Origin: Acidimicrobiaceae bacterium
GTDB taxonomy: Bacteria; Actinomycetota; Acidimicrobiia; Acidimicrobiales; RAAP-2
Direction of reading: 5' to 3'
Length of the DNA stretch: 64,000 nt
Assembly (NCBI GenBank): GCA_003160635.1
Contig: PMLV01000325.1
Coordinates: forward strand, 1 to 64,000
The position numbers were made by a program, and so were the translations under genes. Under the pieces are notes generated by a model. That model saw nothing but the letters and a program-made list of their open reading frames with translations, did not search any database and had not been told where the DNA came from. Position 1 is the first letter of the stretch, and each line of letters opens with the position of its first letter. Of the stretch, positions 60,953 through 64,000 are shown piece by piece.

Positions 60953-62674
60953 TCAACTGGCACGCTGAACTCCCCCGCCGTCTTTTGCCATCGCCTGAAC
61001 GAGGTTGTATTCGTTGAGAGCCTCTCCACTCAGCTCATCGACGATCAAACCATTGTGTAGAACCATCACTCTCGTACACAGTGCAACGAGATCATCCATG
61101 TCCGACGACACAATGAGAACAGCCAAGCCGTCGCGCGCAACGCTTCGAACCATCTCATAAATGAGTTGACGCGCACCAACGTCGACGCCGGCTGTCGGCT
61201 CGCACATGACGAGAACCTCGGGGCCCATAGCGATAGCGCGCGCGATCAGCACCTTCTGCTGATTCCCACCACTGAGCGTCTGTAGCGGAGCGTGGGGACC
61301 TGCACAGCGAATATCGAGATGCTCAATCCAATGTTGCGCTGATTGCTCGAGGGCTTTCTTGTGTAGGAAGAACCGCGACTTCGACGCACCCATCGAGGCG
61401 AGGTTCAGATTTTCCTCGACCGTCATCGGCCCTATGACTCCCTCGCGAAGGCGGTCCGGAGGGATGAGCACCATCTCATTTCCCTTCCAGCGGGCGATTT
61501 GCTGCCACTTTCCACTGCCGCCCGTCCTAAATTCGCCTGAGACAGCATCTCGTCGACGATCGGTAAGAATCCTCGGCAATTCGTCGCGGCCTGAATCTGG
61601 ATAGCCAGCGACGCCGATGACCTCTCCCTTTCCTAGGGCAAAGCAGATCCCTCGAAGATCGAGGCCAGCGAGATCTCGTATCTCCAGTGCTGTGTCGCTG
61701 TCTGACTGCGGACCCGAACTGGCTGGGGTCAGCGCTGCCATACCCTCACCGCCCAACATCAATCTGATAACCGAGTCTCGCGTGACGTCTTCCATAGAGG
61801 AGGTCCCCAGACACTCCCCATTGCGAAGCACGGTGACTCGGTGGGCGAGAGAAAAGATCTCTTCGAGACGGTGCGACACGTAAAGGATCCCAGCCCCGCG
61901 CTGCAGCAACACATGGATCGTCTCGAATAGTCGGTCCACCTCGGTTGGCGGCAGAGTGGCGGTCGGTTCATCGAGTACGAGCACGCCACGTTCGCTGTCC
62001 CAATCCTGGAGCGCGGCAGCGATTGCAACAATTGTTCGTTCAACCGATGAGAGCCGCGAGACGGGAATCGTCAAATCCAAGGCAGCTGCGAAGGGTCGGG
62101 TCAGTTCCTTCGTCTGTTCGGCCTGTTGGCGTCGTCGAGTCTTGCTCAACAGCATCCCATCCTGGTGCTTTCGCATCGCAAGGTTGTCGATTGCGTTGAA
62201 CTCCATGATCAGACCTGGATCCTGATGGACAAAGCTGAGCCGCCCTAGCCCGCCGCTCGTATCGCGACTGAGTTCTGTCTGCTTCACCTCGCGGCCATCA
62301 AGCCAAAACCTTGCGCCCTCGTCAGGAGAGTGATATCCCGAAAGAATTTTGATCAGGGTCGACTTGCCCGACCCGTTCGCGCCAACCAACGCGTGCAATT
62401 CTCCCCCGCGAACGTCTATGTCCACGTTCGATAAGGCTCGAGTACCCACGAACGTCTTCGAGAGGTTCTCCACCCGTAGGATCGGTTGTTGAATCACCTC
62501 AATCATGGAACTCTGCAAATCCGGCTGGCCTAACGCGTCGACGGAAGAAGAAGTAGCGAACTCATGGAGGGGTCCGCCACTAGCAGTCTCGGTCTTCGAC
62601 ACAGATTGCTTTCTGCGAGCTATGAGCGTTCTCCGCATGTGCTTACCGAGGTCCTGGCGGGGACGTTTGCCCAT
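60953..62674 (-). CDS. Ribose-type ABC transporter ATP-binding protein (RbsA-like, two domains)
   Basis: The 573-residue protein has two ABC domains. The first holds Walker A VGANGSGKST (residues 97-106), signature VSRLSSVERTIVAIAAALQD and Walker B VLVLDEPTATL. The second lacks Walker A, keeps LSGGNQQKVLIARAIAM, and has VLVMCEPTAGVDVGA with Cys in place of the Walker B Asp. A degenerate second domain is usual for this family. The start is uncertain; an ATG at 62506 (MIEVIQQPILRVENLSK) would give the usual N terminus, and the 56 residues before it look unconserved. It is the first gene of the importer operon. Confidence 0.85.
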   Translation of the reverse strand: MGKRPRQDLGKHMRRTLIARRKQSVSKTETASGGPLHEFATSSSVDALGQPDLQSSMIEVIQQPILRVENLSKTFVGTRALSNVDIDVRGGELHALVGANGSGKSTLIKILSGYHSPDEGARFWLDGREVKQTELSRDTSGGLGRLSFVHQDPGLIMEFNAIDNLAMRKHQDGMLLSKTRRRQQAEQTKELTRPFAAALDLTIPVSRLSSVERTIVAIAAALQDWDSERGVLVLDEPTATLPPTEVDRLFETIHVLLQRGAGILYVSHRLEEIFSLAHRVTVLRNGECLGTSSMEDVTRDSVIRLMLGGEGMAALTPASSGPQSDSDTALEIRDLAGLDLRGICFALGKGEVIGVAGYPDSGRDELPRILTDRRRDAVSGEFRTGGSGKWQQIARWKGNEMVLIPPDRLREGVIGPMTVEENLNLASMGASKSRFFLHKKALEQSAQHWIEHLDIRCAGPHAPLQTLSGGNQQKVLIARAIAMGPEVLVMCEPTAGVDVGARQLIYEMVRSVARDGLAVLIVSSDMDDLVALCTRVMVLHNGLIVDELSGEALNEYNLVQAMAKDGGGVQRAS

Positions 62675-62798
62675 AAAATTTGGGCTCTTTTGGATGGAAG
62701 CCTTCGCGGTCCACGATCTCTTGTTCGCCTCTGACCTAGACCTGATTGCCCAGCCTAAGAATCAAATTCACAGACACTCCACCCCCCCATTTCATTTC

Positions 62799-62813
62799 TG
62801 GATACCGGATCCA
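62799..62813. promoter_or_regulatory. Operator-like palindrome TGGATACCGGATCCA (proposed GntR/FCD site)
   Basis: It differs from the 31164 site only at the central base. It lies 125 bases upstream of the importer ATPase start (62674). Confidence 0.55.
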
Positions 62814-62857
62814 GTCCCAGTTTTACCTTGCTCCGTGAGCGCTGTCAAGGCACGTAG

Positions 62858-63622
62858 TCAATCGACCATTGTGAAGCCGCCGTTGACGCTCAGAACTTGT
62901 CCAGTGACCCAGTCACTCATGTCCGAGCACAGGAAGAGAATGGCGTTTGCCTGATCGATTGGTTCCCCGAGACGCCGCAACGGATACGACTTGACGATCC
63001 GATCCTCACCTCCCCAATGGTCGATGACGGGTGTGGCGCCAGGCGTCTTCGTTGTGCCCGGCGATACCGCGTTCACTCGGATGCCGTACCGCGCTGCCTC
63101 GAGCGCGAAGCCTTTTGTAAATCCGACGACGCCGGCCTTCGCCGCCCCATAAGCGACGAGGTACCGCTCGCCAACGCGTCCACTGTCGGAGATGAGGTTG
63201 ACCACGACTCCGCGGTGTTGGGCGCGCATTATGTCGTAAGCTGCCCGAGACATCGTCATCGTGCCGATAAGGGACACTCCAATGTCGCGGTCATAGTCTT
63301 CGGTCGTCAGCTCGTCGAATGGCTTGACCGTCCAAGCTGCGGCGCTGTTCACCAATATATCCACGCTTCCAAAGCGGTCAGCAGTCGACGTCACAGCTCT
63401 CTCAGCTGCCGCAGCGTCTCGAATATCCACCTCGGTGGCAAAGCTCTCCGCTCCAATCGCCCGTATCTCGGCGGATACGGACTCGGCTCCGTGCTGGTGA
63501 ATATCCGCTACGCACACCCGAGCCCCAGCGCGAGCTAACTGCAGCGCGGTCTCTCGGCCAATGCCGCTTGCGCCGCCGGTCACGATTGCGGTGCGTCCAC
63601 TGAGATCAATGGATACCGTCAC
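62858..63622 (-). CDS. Short-chain dehydrogenase/reductase
   Basis: The 254-residue SDR has VTGGASGIGRET (residues 14-25), LVNSAAAWTV, LISDSGRVGERYLVAYGAAK with Ser and Tyr/Lys, and ends WVTGQVLSVNGGFTMVD. It acts on a hydroxyl/ketone of unknown substrate. It begins at GTG 63622, overlapping the stop of the PEP mutase-family gene upstream (63619). The two are therefore co-translated, and their products likely act in sequence. Confidence 0.86.
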   Translation of the reverse strand: MTVSIDLSGRTAIVTGGASGIGRETALQLARAGARVCVADIHQHGAESVSAEIRAIGAESFATEVDIRDAAAAERAVTSTADRFGSVDILVNSAAAWTVKPFDELTTEDYDRDIGVSLIGTMTMSRAAYDIMRAQHRGVVVNLISDSGRVGERYLVAYGAAKAGVVGFTKGFALEAARYGIRVNAVSPGTTKTPGATPVIDHWGGEDRIVKSYPLRRLGEPIDQANAILFLCSDMSDWVTGQVLSVNGGFTMVD

Positions 63623-64000
63623 TCGTTCGGGGGCTTGTCGTGCACCATCTCAGGCACGCCGAGGCGAGCGAAGAGACTCGCGGCAGGAGCGGCCCGTCGT
63701 GGGCCGATCAAGGAGGACGCTTGTCCGAGCCCGTCTATAGCTGCCTGATATTGATCGCCGAGCCCTTTCATATAGATAAGTAAACGCAAACCGCTAGCGA
63801 GAAGACGTTCGTGCTCTACCGGGTCGTACTTGCCCTCCTCGAGATCCACGAGGCCGGTCAAGGGAACGTTCAGATGCGCGGCTTGCGAGGCCGAGTCCGC
63901 ATCAATACCGATGATCATTATCATGTCTGCGCCGGCCGCGATATAGAGCTCGGAGCGGCGAAGCGCCTCATCCATTGACTGGGTGATGAACGCGTCGGTG
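63619..64000 (-). CDS. Isocitrate lyase/PEP mutase superfamily enzyme, 5' end beyond the window
   Basis: Only the last 126 codons or so are in the window; the frame remains open at 64000 (TDAFITQSMDEALRRSELY). It parallels the 24659 protein block by block: AAGADMIMIIGIDADSASQA, PLTGLVDLEEGKYDPVEHER, LRLLIYMKGLG and FARLGVPEM. It is thus a paralogue in a second location and still intact here. Its stop overlaps the SDR start. I cannot check the active site because it lies outside the window. Confidence 0.8.
   Translation of the reverse strand, partial: TDAFITQSMDEALRRSELYIAAGADMIMIIGIDADSASQAAHLNVPLTGLVDLEEGKYDPVEHERLLASGLRLLIYMKGLGDQYQAAIDGLGQASSLIGPRRAAPAASLFARLGVPEMVHDKPPNE

Overview
The window looks like a chromosomal accessory region of a high-GC actinobacterium. 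Supporting signs are an AfsR/SARP-type BTAD regulator, a MobF relaxase with a one-protein TraG/VirD4 coupling partner, fragments of a protein resembling mycothiol-dependent nitroreductases (DsbA fold), many GTG starts and AGGAG-type ribosome binding sites. I cannot name a genus. There is no rRNA, no CRISPR array and no tRNA that I can recognise.

Bases 1-14500 read as a conflict/defence island. It opens with an IS21-like terminal repeat and a DUF3800 protein. Next comes a plus-strand set: a small ribbon-helix-helix protein, a two-helix membrane protein, a protein with a nucleoside-deoxyribosyltransferase-like (TIR-like) domain, and an overlapping ImmA/IrrE zinc protease. On the minus strand a long, tightly coupled operon runs from about 11.6 kb down to 5.1 kb. 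In order it encodes a 31-residue leader ORF, a PemK-like small protein, a sigma-region-4-like protein, a protein with a zinc anti-sigma (ZAS) motif, a Rad50/SMC-like ATPase with a CPVC hook, a multiubiquitin-domain protein, a DUF6791-ThiF E1-like enzyme and DUF6527. A PD-(D/E)xK-like nuclease and several small genes lie just upstream. A ubiquitin-like conjugation cassette joined to a sigma/anti-sigma pair and a DNA-repair-type ATPase is the most striking system here.

Bases 14600-20640 are a conjugation/mobilisation module: BTAD regulator, TraG coupling protein, MobF relaxase-helicase, excisionase-like HTH protein, and a highly structured non-coding stretch with 12-bp iterons that is a good oriT candidate. 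No integrase and no VirB-type channel genes are in the window. Bases 20643-28000 are a scar zone of broken genes: a frameshifted hypothetical gene, a decayed AAA/DNA2-like helicase, IS21, IS630 and IS30 remnants, a deleted copy of a zinc alcohol dehydrogenase and a frameshifted CaiB/BaiF CoA-transferase. Two intact genes, an alcohol dehydrogenase and an isocitrate lyase/PEP mutase-family enzyme, sit among them.

Bases 28200-64000 are a catabolic island for an unidentified, probably cyclic, CoA-activated substrate. It holds three thiolases, a DUF35 partner, an acyl-CoA dehydrogenase, three crotonase-fold enzymes, four short-chain dehydrogenases, an alpha/beta-fused CoA transferase, two tandem imidazolonepropionase-like amidohydrolases, a TIM-barrel hydrolase, a PhyH dioxygenase, a FAD dehydrogenase of the ketosteroid dehydrogenase/fumarate reductase type, two AhpD-like proteins, a VOC protein, a 1147-residue indolepyruvate:ferredoxin-oxidoreductase-like enzyme and a ribose-type ABC importer. 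Two recurring palindromes tie it together. A TGGATAC-W-GGATCCA-like site occurs at six places and fits the GntR/FCD regulator at 36.7 kb. A TACCRACYNGYCGGAA-like site occurs at four places and fits the TetR regulator at 51.6 kb. The isocitrate lyase/PEP mutase-family gene recurs at the right edge as a paralogue of the copy at 24.7 kb, so the island is partly built from duplicated blocks.
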